Source of the DNA: Tubulanus polymorphus
Taxonomy: Eukaryota; Nemertea; Palaeonemertea; Tubulaniformes; Tubulanidae
Direction: 5' to 3'
Length of the DNA stretch: 64,000 nucleotides
Assembly: GCF_964204645.1 (NCBI RefSeq)
Contig: NC_134028.1
Coordinates: 2,480,001-2,544,000, forward strand
A program made the position numbers and the translations under genes. Positions 24,801-36,162 of this stretch are shown here, piece after piece. The stretch's first letter is position 1. Every line of letters begins with the position of its first letter. The notes below the pieces were generated by a model. It saw only the letters and a list, made by a program, of their open reading frames with translations, ran no database searches and was not told where the DNA came from.

Positions 24801-27720
24801 AATAAGCAACTAGTTTTTTCACAGATATGACACCACCTTTACACCATGATTGGCTTTTCTTGCAATCAGTTCTAGCACAACTATTTACGTTCCTATTCCC
24901 CTCAAATTGGGAATCAAATACTTGAGAGATATTGACATGCGCATATTTATCAAGAACTTCAGGTTTGACTTGTCCATCCTCATTCAACACATCGAGCTTT
25001 TCGATACATAAATTTTTCAACGTTTTCAAGCGCATAGATTTCAAGGCGTGGTTATTTTCGAATTTTACTTCGATGCCATCTTGTGATGCGTTGGCTGAAA
25101 CTTCTTGATATAAATTGAAAGTCTCGTTATACACATCAACAGGCATAAAGGAGTACCGGTATCTACTCGGTGTAAACTCTCGCTTACTAAACATTTTATA
25201 GTAAGAAAATCGTTCGGAAAGTGAAGTGAATTTCCTACTCGGAGGATCCAGTTCTTGGATGAGTTCAATCGACTCTTTGACATCATCAATCACAGATTCA
25301 AAGCTCATATCCATTTTCCAATCATCAATAATTATGGACTTTTCGAGGTCACGCGCAATCTCCTGCGCCTGTACAAGTCCACATAGTACCTTTTCATTTT
25401 CTTCTTGAATTCTCGAAATGTAGTTACTTTTCAGATCTACTGGTACATTTACTTTTTCACTCACTTCTTTTTTTGAAGCTTTCTCTGATTTCTTGCCAGC
25501 ACTTTTATCAATACATCTTTTTACTTCTCGAACGTTTGGAATTTTCTTCGAAATTTTTGTCGATACTGATGTGTCTGTATTTCCTACACTGTCCGTGAAA
25601 CTGGAACTTTCAATACTATCACATCGTTGCCTCTTGGTTTTGTAGTTTTTACTTTTCTTTGAAGACGACCTTTTCCAGCGGCCATGTCGTGGAAGTTTTT
25701 TTTCGTGATGATAAAGCAAACTTCCCTCAGTGATGAAGACATGAACTTTGAATTGCTGAAGACATTCCGATGTAACCTTCACTATAGCATACGGCAAAAC
25801 CTGGCGAGGTCTTTCAACTAGCTTAACACCTTGGTCGTAGTCATATAGATAAACCTAAAAAACAAAAAATCAAGCATACCCGGTAATTTGGATGAGATAA
25901 TTCCAGATTTCGATCTATTCAGATATTATTTACAGTCCTCTTGTAACACATAAATGCATGAAGAACAATCATCTGCATTAACCCTTTCAGTGCTGATAAC
26001 AAATAATTACCCGAAAAGGGATGGGGATAATAACGAAGATGCACTGAAAGAGTTAAGCGGGTTCTCATGTTAATAATGATTTAGCCTATAACAGCAACAG
26101 ATAAAACGTTTATTACCGCTCCACTGACGACATGTTCATTACAAGTAGCATTTCGTTGAGAACTAATGTAGCTCACATGACAATCATATCCAATAGTTGG
26201 GAATGGAGAGTTGTATCTTCCGAAAGACGGTTTAACACGCATACGATGTCCAAACAATACCTGAAATTAAAATTAACCATCAAAGAATTGGCAAGTTTGA
26301 AACTAGGGCTGGGGCCGCAGGGAGATGCGTAGCTGTTTCTGATCACATATCACTAACTGTTCAGCTGCAGTCGGGAATGTCAGAAAAAATCCCCAAATCT
26401 TCAGAGTACAATTGGAGGTAACAAGTCCCCATTTTTGAGAACATTTCAAAGCAAGATATTTCTCCAATTCTATTCATCTGCAATATATTTGAACTGTGCA
26501 ATAAACTTTTTCGTTGCAATTAATTCTTGAATTAATTCTTAGAATCAAATGAATTGTTAGAATAAATAGAATTAATGAACTTTCTATTTGTTAAATTTGA
26601 ACCCAAATATTTATGAATTGTAAACTCTTTTCAACTTTAAGTATATTTCACAGTGCGATGTGAAAGATTATCAGAAATAATAGACATTTAATTTGAAATA
26701 TTTCAAATTTAAGTCGATTGATACAGGATTTTTTTGTGATAGCGGGATTTTTACCGCGTAACCAATGTCAGACCTTACCTTACAGATCAGCACATAAATA
26801 GGAGGCTCTTGTTTGTACATTTGCGCCATGTGCAAACACGTATCGAAATTCTGCATTAAAACTATTCCAAATTTCTTATCACCGAGACTATGATGATGAT
26901 TGTTGCTGCTAGTTTTCGCTGCGAGACCTGATCGGGCGATTGACTCGATTTCCTCAATACCGATACATCGGAATGCGTAATCGATATCCAACGATTCTTC
27001 GCTACAACCCTGAAACCAATCATAAGATAATTTAGAAGAACATGAATTTTAATGAGGATGTTTAACCCTTTCAGTGCCAACTATAAATCAATACTTGAAA
27101 GTACTGGACATGATTTGAAATTCCACCAGCCCGTTATAGCGGCCATAACGCTATATTGTCTGCGCATATTGTTAGTTACAATATTTCACTGTTTGTCATC
27201 AGGTGCTGCTATCTTTCAATAGTGATAGAAACTAATTACTAATAACATCCATACACCATGATGTGGTGTACTAGCAAAGTCCGTCACCACTGGGTGTACA
27301 TGCACTGAAAGGGTTAATGGGACACAAATTGCATTGGAAAATTTTTGTGACTTCATATAGATTTACCTGCGTATGCATTTCCCACAGTTTGACTTTGAAG
27401 TCATCGATAAGTTGTTGATTGTCCAAACCTATAACCGATGTTTCATGCCAACTGAAATCGGATTTTGGTACCGTCAGAAACTTTGATTTACAAATCGAAA
27501 GCACATTGAGAGCCGTTTTAGATTCTGATGGCAAATTCTCGATACGAATGCCAACTGAAATTACAGATAAATCATAATAAAGGCATAAGAAATCATGGTT
27601 CGCTAAACATGATAACTTGATAAATGATAGCAGTTTTGAGGAATAAATATTTAAGCAAAACTCACATTCATCAGGAAAATGACAGCTTAACGTTTTGTTT
27701 CCATCAGACTTTGCCATCAT
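21835..27720 (-). CDS. TASOR/TEX15-family protein with DUF3715 pseudo-PARP domain
   Basis: Predicted nuclear protein of 1545 residues. Exons: 27720-27666, 27554-27367, 27009-26779, 26260-26117 and a 4-kb last exon 25854-21835; phases chain exactly. The first 300 residues match the DUF3715 pattern shared by TASOR, TASOR2 and TEX15: YAFRCIGIEEIESIARSGLA, then the loop LGDKKFGIVLMQNFDTCLHM, PPIYVLICKV, then FPTIGYDCHVS, VYLYDYDQGVKLVERPRQVL and PYAIVKV. The remaining 1200 residues are mostly disordered, with acidic and Ser-rich tracts and several short basic clusters. In vertebrates TASOR scaffolds the HUSH complex that directs H3K9 methylation to transposons and retroviral DNA, and TEX15 acts in germline transposon silencing; a silencing role here is inferred from the family. 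The start could be either of two adjacent ATGs (27720 or 27717), and the frame is open further upstream. Both large introns examined contain a piggyBac-like MITE. Confidence 0.85.
25982..26052. mobile_element. piggyBac-like MITE (71 bp)
   Basis: Perfect TTAA on both sides (25978-25981 and 26053-26056) and terminal inverted repeats CCCTTTCAGTGC and GCACTGAAAGAG (one mismatch). The TTAA duplication plus CCC...GGG ends is diagnostic of piggyBac-type non-autonomous elements. It lies in the last intron of the TASOR-family gene and shares its ends with the element at 27066-27313. Confidence 0.8.
27066..27313. mobile_element. piggyBac-like MITE (248 bp)
   Basis: TTAA flanks at 27062-27065 and 27314-27317, and perfect 12-bp inverted ends CCCTTTCAGTGC / GCACTGAAAGGG. 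No transposase coding. It lies in the second intron of the TASOR-family gene and belongs to the same family as the 71-bp copy. Confidence 0.85.
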
Positions 27721-28139
27721 CGCAAAATATAGTGATCCAGTTTTTTACATCAACAACATAACCGGGACGATATCTATCATATGTTAATTCCCTCAGCAGG
27801 CTGGGTAAACCCAAGACATCAAGGCCAACCCGACATCAGTATGCTATAACAATAAATGCAAATTCTTACTATATATTATCAATATTTTCATATGTAATTA
27901 CTATTCAGTGTCACTCATCTTATGCATGTACAAACTCTGTGGGTTCTTATAATGTAATATACTTAAATCTTGGATGATAACATATGATAAAAATAAAATT
28001 ACTAATATCGAAGGCCAAATCATCCATGAGCAACGGGTGGGTGCATAATTTTGTTGAATGATAATGCTGAATATACTTTAATAAGAGAGTAGGCCTACTA
28101 CCACACTAAAATTAGGTTTTCTTTCTACATTAAGCAGGA
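27721..28139. other. Upstream region of the TASOR-family gene
   Basis: Contains the promoter or 5' UTR of the minus-strand TASOR-family gene, but no core promoter element could be assigned. It leads into the structured element at 28140. Confidence 0.35.
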
Positions 28140-28308
28140 TCGTCGGAGCAGGAGGCAATTAGTAATCTGCCTCTCGCTCAGACGGGCCTGCTTACGTAGA
28201 AGCAAAGGCGTAGTAAGCAGGTAAAAGTAGCCGCGAGGCCTGGGTCCATTCTCGAACGATTCGAACACGAAGACCCTACCGCCGCCCCCAGTCTTCTTGT
28301 TCCGACGA
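28140..28308 (+). ncRNA. Candidate structured RNA, unidentified
   Basis: A GC-richer 169-base block in AT-rich surroundings that folds into a closed multibranch shape. The ends pair perfectly (TCGTCGGA 28140-28147 with TCCGACGA 28301-28308) and the helix extends inward with G-U pairs that exist only in plus-strand RNA. Inside are three hairpins: GAGGCA/TGCCTC (28152-28157, 28168-28173), CCTGCTTAC/GTAAGCAGG (28187-28195, 28213-28221) and GGGTC/GACCC (28242-28246, 28272-28276) with an inner TCGAA/TTCGA. It does not match U1-U6, U11/U12, 7SK, SRP, RNase P/MRP or 5S as I know them. It could instead be a SINE core. No T-run terminator is visible. Confidence 0.4.
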
Positions 28309-29528
28309 CGTGCATGCTCTAATCTAAGAAATTGGAATCGAAACGAACAATCTAAATTCAGACCTACCCCTTCTTCTCAAGGGCAAGCCATACACACATA
28401 AATAGCCCTGTGGCTGTGCAATCAAATGACAGACATTGAAAAATCGGGGATATTTTGATTTTCAAGTCACACGTGGTCACCTCCACAAACAATCACTTCA
28501 TCACGCGCAGAATTCACTCTCCGTAACCGGATAAACGTCTCCAACCATTTCACATTACTCAAATCCTGCTGTGAATACCGCCATGTAGGTTCGAATCCAC
28601 AATAATTTTCGTCGCGACACTTCCATAGCGGCTGGATTAGAGTTGAATAAACCAACCAATGATATGAAAAACCAATGATTGAAATACTTTGTTGAAGATT
28701 GCTTCAAATAACCATAAATACTTTTATTTTTTCTCATAAAATTCCATTGTTCACTAGTGTAAAATATATCTTAACAGTTTGATAAATCCTTGGTTACTTA
28801 TCACATGTCAATCAGCAGTTTATTTAATGGACGGACATATATTACCATTATAAAGTGTTTCAGCTCCAAAAATATCTACCAAACAAACCTATAATGTACA
28901 AGTGCATGAATTTGTGGAGCGATTTAATTTTGTGGTGCACTGTTCATCAAGAATAAGTACAAAACTCTCAAATTTCACACAAGAGTAGCAAGATGGCCAT
29001 ACAAACCATAATACTACAGCTTCGATTCTAATGGGCTTACAATTTTTCGAAAGTACCGACTGTTTGATTGTCAAAGAAATCTTGACTATATATATAAGAT
29101 ATATCTTTCATCTAAATGGAAAATCCATCCATAGGAAATGTGATGATGCGCTTGACATATGAAAAAATCGATATAATCTAAAAAAAAATCCCAATAATGT
29201 AGTAGGCCTATCACAAAATTGTCAATGGACGGAGCTGCTGCTGTTTATACGTTTGACAATACATTAACCGTACATCGATATGCAGTGAAAATAATACATT
29301 TTTGGAACTCTTGTAAAAGCATATTACAAACTTAGTAAGATTAAATTTGTCGGTACTCTGATCATAATAGTGTCTACATGTAAACCTAACTGAAACATTC
29401 CAATTAACATCGACAGAGAAAAATACTTACAATTACAAGTAATACTTCAATAATATATATGTACAACTAACAATATTTAAACGAACGCAACAAAGGAAAA
29501 TAGTCATGGGTACGGCTGGTTTTAAAGT
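28309..29528. other. Intergenic, possible decayed SINE
   Basis: Between the structured element and the EF-hand gene stop. A B-box-like GGTTCGAATCC at about 28588 suggests another degraded tRNA-derived element. Otherwise AT-rich with no supported exon. Confidence 0.35.
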
Positions 29529-32500
29529 CTATTTAGTAAGTGAGTGGGCTTTCATTTTTTCGGCATACTCATAAATCAACTGACAAAACGCGATATAATT
29601 GACGTCGTCTTTTCCGCCGACTTTCTGGTCGAATTTCTGGTACAAAAGGCCGAACTCCTGCTGGCTAACGAGGCCTCCTAGCTCGAGTTCGCTGAGAACG
29701 CGGTGGAATTGTGACCTCGATACGGTGCCGTTGTGTACGCGGTCGTAATCTTCAAACAGCGGGAATAATTGCATCCGTTGTTTGCCCACCTAATGAAAGA
29801 AACGATATTCTAGATTTGAATATGTAGGTCAGCATTTTCTTTTTCATACAAAAAGTAAATCCGAATAATGCGCAATGAACAATACTTTATCAGGGTGGCC
29901 CACTTTCCCCAAGTTTCCGGGAGAATTTGTCAAAATTCCCAGATTTTCTCTAGATTTTTGTGATTCCCGAAGTTTTCTAGGTTTCCCAGGTGAGTGGCCA
30001 CCCTGTGTGTACACACGTTTCAATACTGACCTTCTCGGCGAGTCGTTCCATGCACTTTTGGAACATTTCATCGGCTCCTTGCGGCAGTGAATTCTGTTCC
30101 CACTCGACGGGTGGTTTAAATTGAACTGGTTGGCTTAACGGCGACTTCTCTAAATCTTTCATCGTGAATATAGATTCAATTTCGTCGGAGAAAGCCCGGT
30201 AGTCGACATAATCCATATGATTCGGCGATTCAAATCTGTGGAAATCAGATGAGAGATATTTTCAATAATTTCTAACTTCAGTGAATTCAATAGATAAACT
30301 GAATAATAGATTTGAAGATTTGTGTAGGAGCGGTGTTAACCTGGTGTAGCATAAATAAAGGACGGATAGTACTTTATAGGTTAACTAGTTTACTAGTGTA
30401 TCAGTTGCTTCATCAGGTGAATAACTCATTCACCCGATGAAGCTGCTACATTAGTAGAGAAAGCTCGTACTTCAAATAAACGAGTTAACCTATAAGGTAC
30501 TTTGATAGTTATAGTCAATCATGCAAAGCTCTAAAATTGTGGTAACTCGTACGCCATTGTCAATAATGAACTGTTATCATCAAGTTGGCATTGTTTTGAT
30601 CAATACTTTATAAAGTACTCAATTTGTAGCGGTATGATATCTAAAGGTGTCTCAAAAGATTAACATCACTGATATATCATTTCACTTACCGATCTTCAAG
30701 AAGAGCGCATTCAGACTCTGTCAATTCAAATCTACACAAATCTAAAGCTCTCCTAAACGACGTCTTCAACACTCGCCCCGAATTCAGTTTATCGAAATCT
30801 TTCATGAATTCCAACACTCTTACTCTCTCTTTGAAAACCTAACGAAATAAGCACATTAATTATAGGAATAGCGCGACAATGGATGAAAAGGTTTGGCAGG
30901 AAAGAATTGCTTCAGAAATACATGTATAAGTAGAAAGTACCTTCGTTTTAATCTTGCAGAGTACACCCTCGACATCAGTAGCAGGGGAATGTTCGGGTAG
31001 TTTGCCTTTCATGTTTGCCGAGCGTATGTCCTTCAATCGTTCGACGTACATTAGCTTCGGGGGTTCTTTTGGTTCCAGTTCGTTCAGGAAACGAAGATAG
31101 TTAAAACCGGTATCGTTGCAGAACTTCGCCTCCAATGCGGCCATCTCGGCGGCGTTAGTGTGAAGCTCTAACATAGTCAAACATTGGCAGAATTGTTGAC
31201 GAGTGACATAGCCATTGTTGTGCCTAATAATAGATTCCAACGCAAAATACATAACAGTAATACGAAATGATGAGGTGATACGATTTTCCTTTAGAAAATC
31301 AACATTTTTTTAATCGAAATTCATCGAATTTCTTTCTTACTTATCAAAATCTTGGAACACCGGTTTAGCGAGAACTCGTCTTTCAGCGGCGCGCTGTTTC
31401 AAACGATGCATTGTTTGATCGAATAAATCTTTATGATCTGCCGACGCATTTCGCCAGTCGACCGTCCCTGGTTTCGGCACGCGAAATATCTCTTGTGCCG
31501 GCACAACATGACACGGGTTCTTCTCTAAGTTAGGCTGCGTAAAAACTGTAATGAAGAATGTCAAACCATCAAGAAATTTGAGATTTTCCATAATCTCCCA
31601 AGTAATTAGGTATGGCACTGCTGCCATCGAAAATGTGGTCCGATTGAATTCAATTCGGGAATTTGAAAAATACGCACCACTTTCAACATCAACGAGAAAC
31701 TTATTCCAGTAAACTTGATCTGGTTTCGAGGGGCAGTTGTAATGTTTACAGAGCAGATCGAATTGTTTTCTGGTAAGATCGTGGTGACCGAGTTTGTCGA
31801 GTCCGAGAAGAGAGAGGCCACGTCTGAAGCGAGTTATGCTGATCAAACCGCTGCGAAGCTGATCAAAATCTTCGAAGAATTCTGACACCTGAAAAATTAC
31901 AAATGACATCGTGAATACTTCAGCTCAGAAAAATGGTAAATTAGTCAACCTGCGCTAAAAATGAGCTTGGGTAAATTTAAAAAACAATTAATAAATTTTT
32001 TCAATCATTTTCATTCAGTTAAACCGACAACAAGACTTATTTCAAGTTTGATCCTTTTATATCGAATAAATCTATATTTATAGTTTTTTGTGACCGAACT
32101 TACCCGAAGTCGATTGACAAGAACGTGGTGCCTGATACGAGCCATTAGTTCATCGATTGTTACGTTATCTCCGACCGTTTCGAGCAAAACGCGTTCGTTT
32201 CCGGCTGTTTGCGCGCGTTGCGAAGACGACATATCCATCGGTTTCGTTCTCGATCCAGACACGGCGGCGGTCTTCGCCCTGTTATCCGAACTATCGACAA
32301 CAAATCCGACGAAATCTATAAAAATATCAATGGTTACATTTATACGTACGAAGATCATCTTCACAATGTTTGGCTTCATCAAACACTATTCTACGTACTA
32401 GGATCAATAGCTTGAACAAAGGCCGGATAATTAACATCTCCTGAAACTGGCTCGGCGAACATTTTACACAGTAATTTGAAGTCTTCAGGCCCGACGCTTA

Positions 32501-35052
32501 AACTCAAGAAATGTAATACTCGTTCGAACTGCGACTGCGTCACTTTACGCGAATGTCCTTTACCCTGTAAGTAATGAAACACTGATTTAGGAAATAAGGT
32601 CGGAGGCGTTTGAAAGAATGTCGACATTAATCAAACTGGCGTACCCGATCGAAATCTTTAAAATATTCGTACATCATAGGTCTTCGTTTTTTGACTTGGT
32701 CAGTCAGTTCGGCGAGCACTTTCAATACGCGTTTTTCATCATCTTCCGGCAGTTGGTTCAGCGTCTAAAAGAACAAACAATATCGTATTGTTACAAATAA
32801 AATATCGTATTCTTTTTACATCGAAGCAATTGAAGAAAAGGTTTCGTAATCGATACAAAACAGAATTTGATCTTACCCTTCCTAAAGCTCCGCGAGGTGG
32901 TCTTACTACTTCGGTGGTTGGATTTTTCTCGAGATTAGGAACATTAAAAGCTACAACCAAATGAATCAGAATGTCAATAAAATGTAACATTTTTTTCAAA
33001 TATAGACCTAAGCGTTGGTTTCACAGGATTTTGTGAAATGCTTCAATTTTACTAACCATTTTCCATATAATCGCAGAACTCTTTGTAACGCACACGGCCA
33101 TCGGGATTCTTGTAAAATTCGCACACTTTCTGTATTTCATGCCGGTTCAGATGAGCTTCCTTACCAGCAGCTGCTGATAAACCGCAAACGAACTGATTTT
33201 CAGTGATCAGTCCACTTCTCAGTTTATCGTGATCTCGGAAAAATTCGGTTGTGCGAACTCGACATTTAAACACGGCGATTCGAATCTTGTCTAAAATTGC
33301 TTGTAAAGGTTTATCAGCTAACGGCTACAGAAGAAATATTATACACAGTTTGTTAAATCTACATTCTGTCAATCAAAAAAAGAATAAGATTATTCGTCAA
33401 AATTATTTTCAGACGAAAAGATATGAGATTGACTTTTCACAGTGTCTGGTATAGTTTTTAAAATAGATTTTTATTGAAAAGTTTTTCATTTTCATTCATT
33501 TTCGTTTTTCATTCATCAAATGGAATCAATTACTTACTGTACTCGGTAAGTACGCAGATATGTTCGTAGCTTGTGGCATTTGTAAAGGTTTCCTGTTCTG
33601 GCGTTCTGCTAACGCGACGAGGTCGTGATTCAAATTCAAATAGTTCAGCAATCCTGGACGATCGGGATCGCGATATTTATCGACTAGTAATTGCATTTCG
33701 GTCTCAGTGACATCCGGCGGTCCGGGGAAATTTCGGTAAAACTAATAAAAACAAATTCGTAATGCTTATATTAATATCTATCGAAACAGGTATTTTACAG
33801 AAAACCTCGCATTACTCGGACATGGCTAGCTCAGACTTTTTACTAACTAGGACAAAAATTGAATCATTTTTCTGAATTTCTTATATCCTAAACTCGGACT
33901 TTGCTTACCACAGACCAAATGTGTCTAACCCCAAGACAAGATTTTACTATTAACCTGTCTTTCAGATATGATATCTATATTCAACAAGTAATTCATGAAG
34001 GCCCTATATTATTTTTGTTAGAATAGATGTAGTACATGTATAATGCCTAGTTACCTGACTTTCAGTTACGACACCAATATGATGTTTGTCAAAATCTTGG
34101 TAAGACGTGCACAAAATGATCCCGTGATAATCGTAATGCGCTTGCATTTTCAACAGCAGCTTTTCAATTTGTGCCTCATCTGCACGCGGTAATGGCAAGA
34201 CGGAACGTTCAGTTCCCAAGCTGCAAGTATGAAATAGCCGTAAAATTATCAACGTGGAGATACAAGTCCTACAGCAGTATGTTGAAACTTCAAACAATTG
34301 GTTAGTAAACTTGAATTTCAAGGACTTGTTGAATACATTCTAAATGAATTGTCATCAAACTACAATGCAGTTTTCTAAACTCAGTTGTTTAAACTAGCTC
34401 TACTTACAATTCTCTAGGCTCCACTTTCTGTGTTGCTGGATCATTTTTCAAATCATTGGCATTAAAGCATTTATCAATATTCCCACAGAAATCTTGATAG
34501 TTCAATCGTCCATTTCTGTGCGTGTCATACTTTTCAGCGAAATCCCGCTCTTCCTCCGGAGTCATTTTGATGCCCAAGTTTTGGTGCAATGTTCGAAAGA
34601 ACTGCGTTTCTAAACAGATAATTGAATTCAGATTAGCTTGTTTTTACATTGTTGTGGCAACAAAACTACTACGACCAGTGAGGATCTGCCAGATTATCTA
34701 TGTTCAATCAAGATTGATCTAACGTTGTCAATAACTTGGTGGTAATAATGATAACTTGGTGGCTTGAATGATAATATTTGTGTTTGAGAGTATGAAAATA
34801 CAGTTCTGTTATTTACAATAAGCTGGTGCACCACGCCAATGTTTAAAGATATGTGTGTCCGAGTGATGACTTACTTGTAACGTAGCCCGATCTCAACTTG
34901 TCATAGTCGTGGAAATACTGTTTGACCTGAATTCGGTTGGTTTGACATTTTGTACGAATCAAATCTTCCAATTGTGTCACATTTGTAGAGTTAGGGTGGA
35001 AATGAGATCCATTGCGCAAAAAAGAAGGCACCTGTTGCACTACGGCAGCCAT
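29529..35052 (-). CDS. Modular EF-hand protein, eight repeated modules
   Basis: Predicted 967-residue protein from fifteen coding exons: 35052-34875, 34609-34408, 34220-34055, 33741-33538, 33324-33057, 32950-32877, 32764-32645, 32564-32399, 32315-32104, 31888-31678, 31545-31341, 31223-30941, 30838-30690, 30235-30031, 29789-29529; every phase fits. About eight modules repeat the pattern F.DxDKLRSGxVTxxQF, then a second loop like DTHRNGRLNYQDF, then a linker LEKNP or similar. The first loop of each pair carries Gly two positions late (DHDKLRSG, DFDQLRSG, DFDKLNSG) and lacks the final acidic residue, so it is non-canonical and may not bind Ca2+; some second loops look canonical. No signal peptide or TM. 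A 5' non-coding exon probably ends at about 35500 (gc|gtaagttg) and joins an acceptor just upstream of the ATG (aattctag). I know no function; repeated EF-hand proteins of this kind suggest a cilium or cytoskeleton role, which is speculation. Confidence 0.85.
29891..30004. mobile_element. MITE with CAGGGTGGCC ends (114 bp)
   Basis: Starts CAGGGTGGCC and ends GGCCACCCTG, perfect 10-bp inverted termini, with further partial complementarity inside (gggaga...tcccag stretches). It lies in the last intron of the EF-hand gene. CAGGG-type ends resemble hAT elements, but no 8-bp target duplication is preserved, so the superfamily is uncertain. Confidence 0.65.
30368..30501. repeat. Large inverted repeat with hammerhead-like core
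   Basis: The left arm begins agtactttataggttaact and the right arm ends with its near-complement gagttaacctataaggtact; the arms meet at attcac with a 5-base spacer. The right arm contains CCGATGA, a CTAC-ATTA-GTAG stem-loop, then GAAAGCTC (30434-30466). The left arm read in reverse contains an exact CTGATGA. This resembles the hammerhead ribozymes in the terminal repeats of Penelope-like elements. It lies in an EF-hand gene intron. A related 33-base segment occurs at 47089-47121. Confidence 0.5.
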
Positions 35053-36162
35053 ATCACTTTCCAAGTCTAGAATTTAAGAAATCGATCAAATAATTAATCA
35101 ACAGCCTGAAAAGCTGAATAGAAGCATTAGGCCTTTAAGAATCTATGATAATAATCTAGGCCTATGCCTTCTCCAGTCCAGGATCCACACTGATCACAGG
35201 AAGTCTGACTCAATCATGATTTATTTGTAGAAATCTAAAAAAATTAAATGTCATTTTTTATTGTTGAACCAGGTAAAATAAAATTATAAAGAAGACAATT
35301 AAACATAAAAACAACAACACAGTTATGTTACACTGTTTGTTGTTGGCAATGTTGTACGTGACGTGTGTGTTTGTTGTTGGCGAAGCGAAGAAGTAAACAA
35401 ACAGTTCTTAAAAAAATTAAAACTCCACAAAAAGGTGACCAAAAAGAGCCAAGACATAGGAAATTCATTCCCGCAAAGGTTTAAAAATCAACAACTTACG
35501 CTATTTTTTCTGTGAACCAAATCCGATCACAACCGATAGCTTAGCTAGCAGAACGCTGTAACTGTCATGAAAGGTTGTTGTACGTAACCTAGCGACAATA
35601 AACAACAGTAGCGCCGCCTAGTGTGCAACACTTCCCGCGGTATAAATTACAATTTACAAAGGCTATATTCCTCTAACAGGAAGATTAATTCATAAAAAAA
35701 GAGACCGAGCTTGTTTACTTCTTCGAATTAAAGGAAATGGATGACCATACTATGGAATACTCACAGTGATAAACATAAATTTAATCTATAAATTCAATTT
35801 ATTGCCTCGCCTAAGCGCTCTGCGACCTTGAAAAAACAGTGTTACGGAGTTGCCGGTCAAGGTACTGAACAGGTCGTGGCACCGGCCTCAGAACCGGACG
35901 TTTCAACTTCTTGGTGTCAAGATACTGGTAATGTGTCCGTTGCACATATATTTGCTGGCGCAGGGAATAATATTCATTTGAGCCGTAGCCTACTTGCCCT
36001 ATAGGTCTAATATCTCCTTTAAAAAAACAAAGATAAATTTTCTTTCTTAGGACAGGCAGCGTATCTTTTATTTGAGAAAAATTGCACGAAAGTACACTGA
36101 CGATTACGGTGATGTCACTTCGAGAGAATAGATCTTAATAAGATTTTAAAGGCGAATACTAT
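35053..36162. other. Promoter region of the EF-hand gene and 3' flank of the vWD gene
   Basis: Holds the presumed 5' non-coding exon of the EF-hand gene (ending about 35500, minus strand) and the 3' UTR of the vWD gene. TTTATT at 36067-36072 reads AATAAA on the minus strand, 91 bases past the vWD stop, and is its likely polyadenylation signal. Confidence 0.45.

Noticed and set aside
22361-25408. Several plus-strand frames of 60-90 codons
   Set aside because: Antisense shadows of the 4-kb last exon of the TASOR-family gene.
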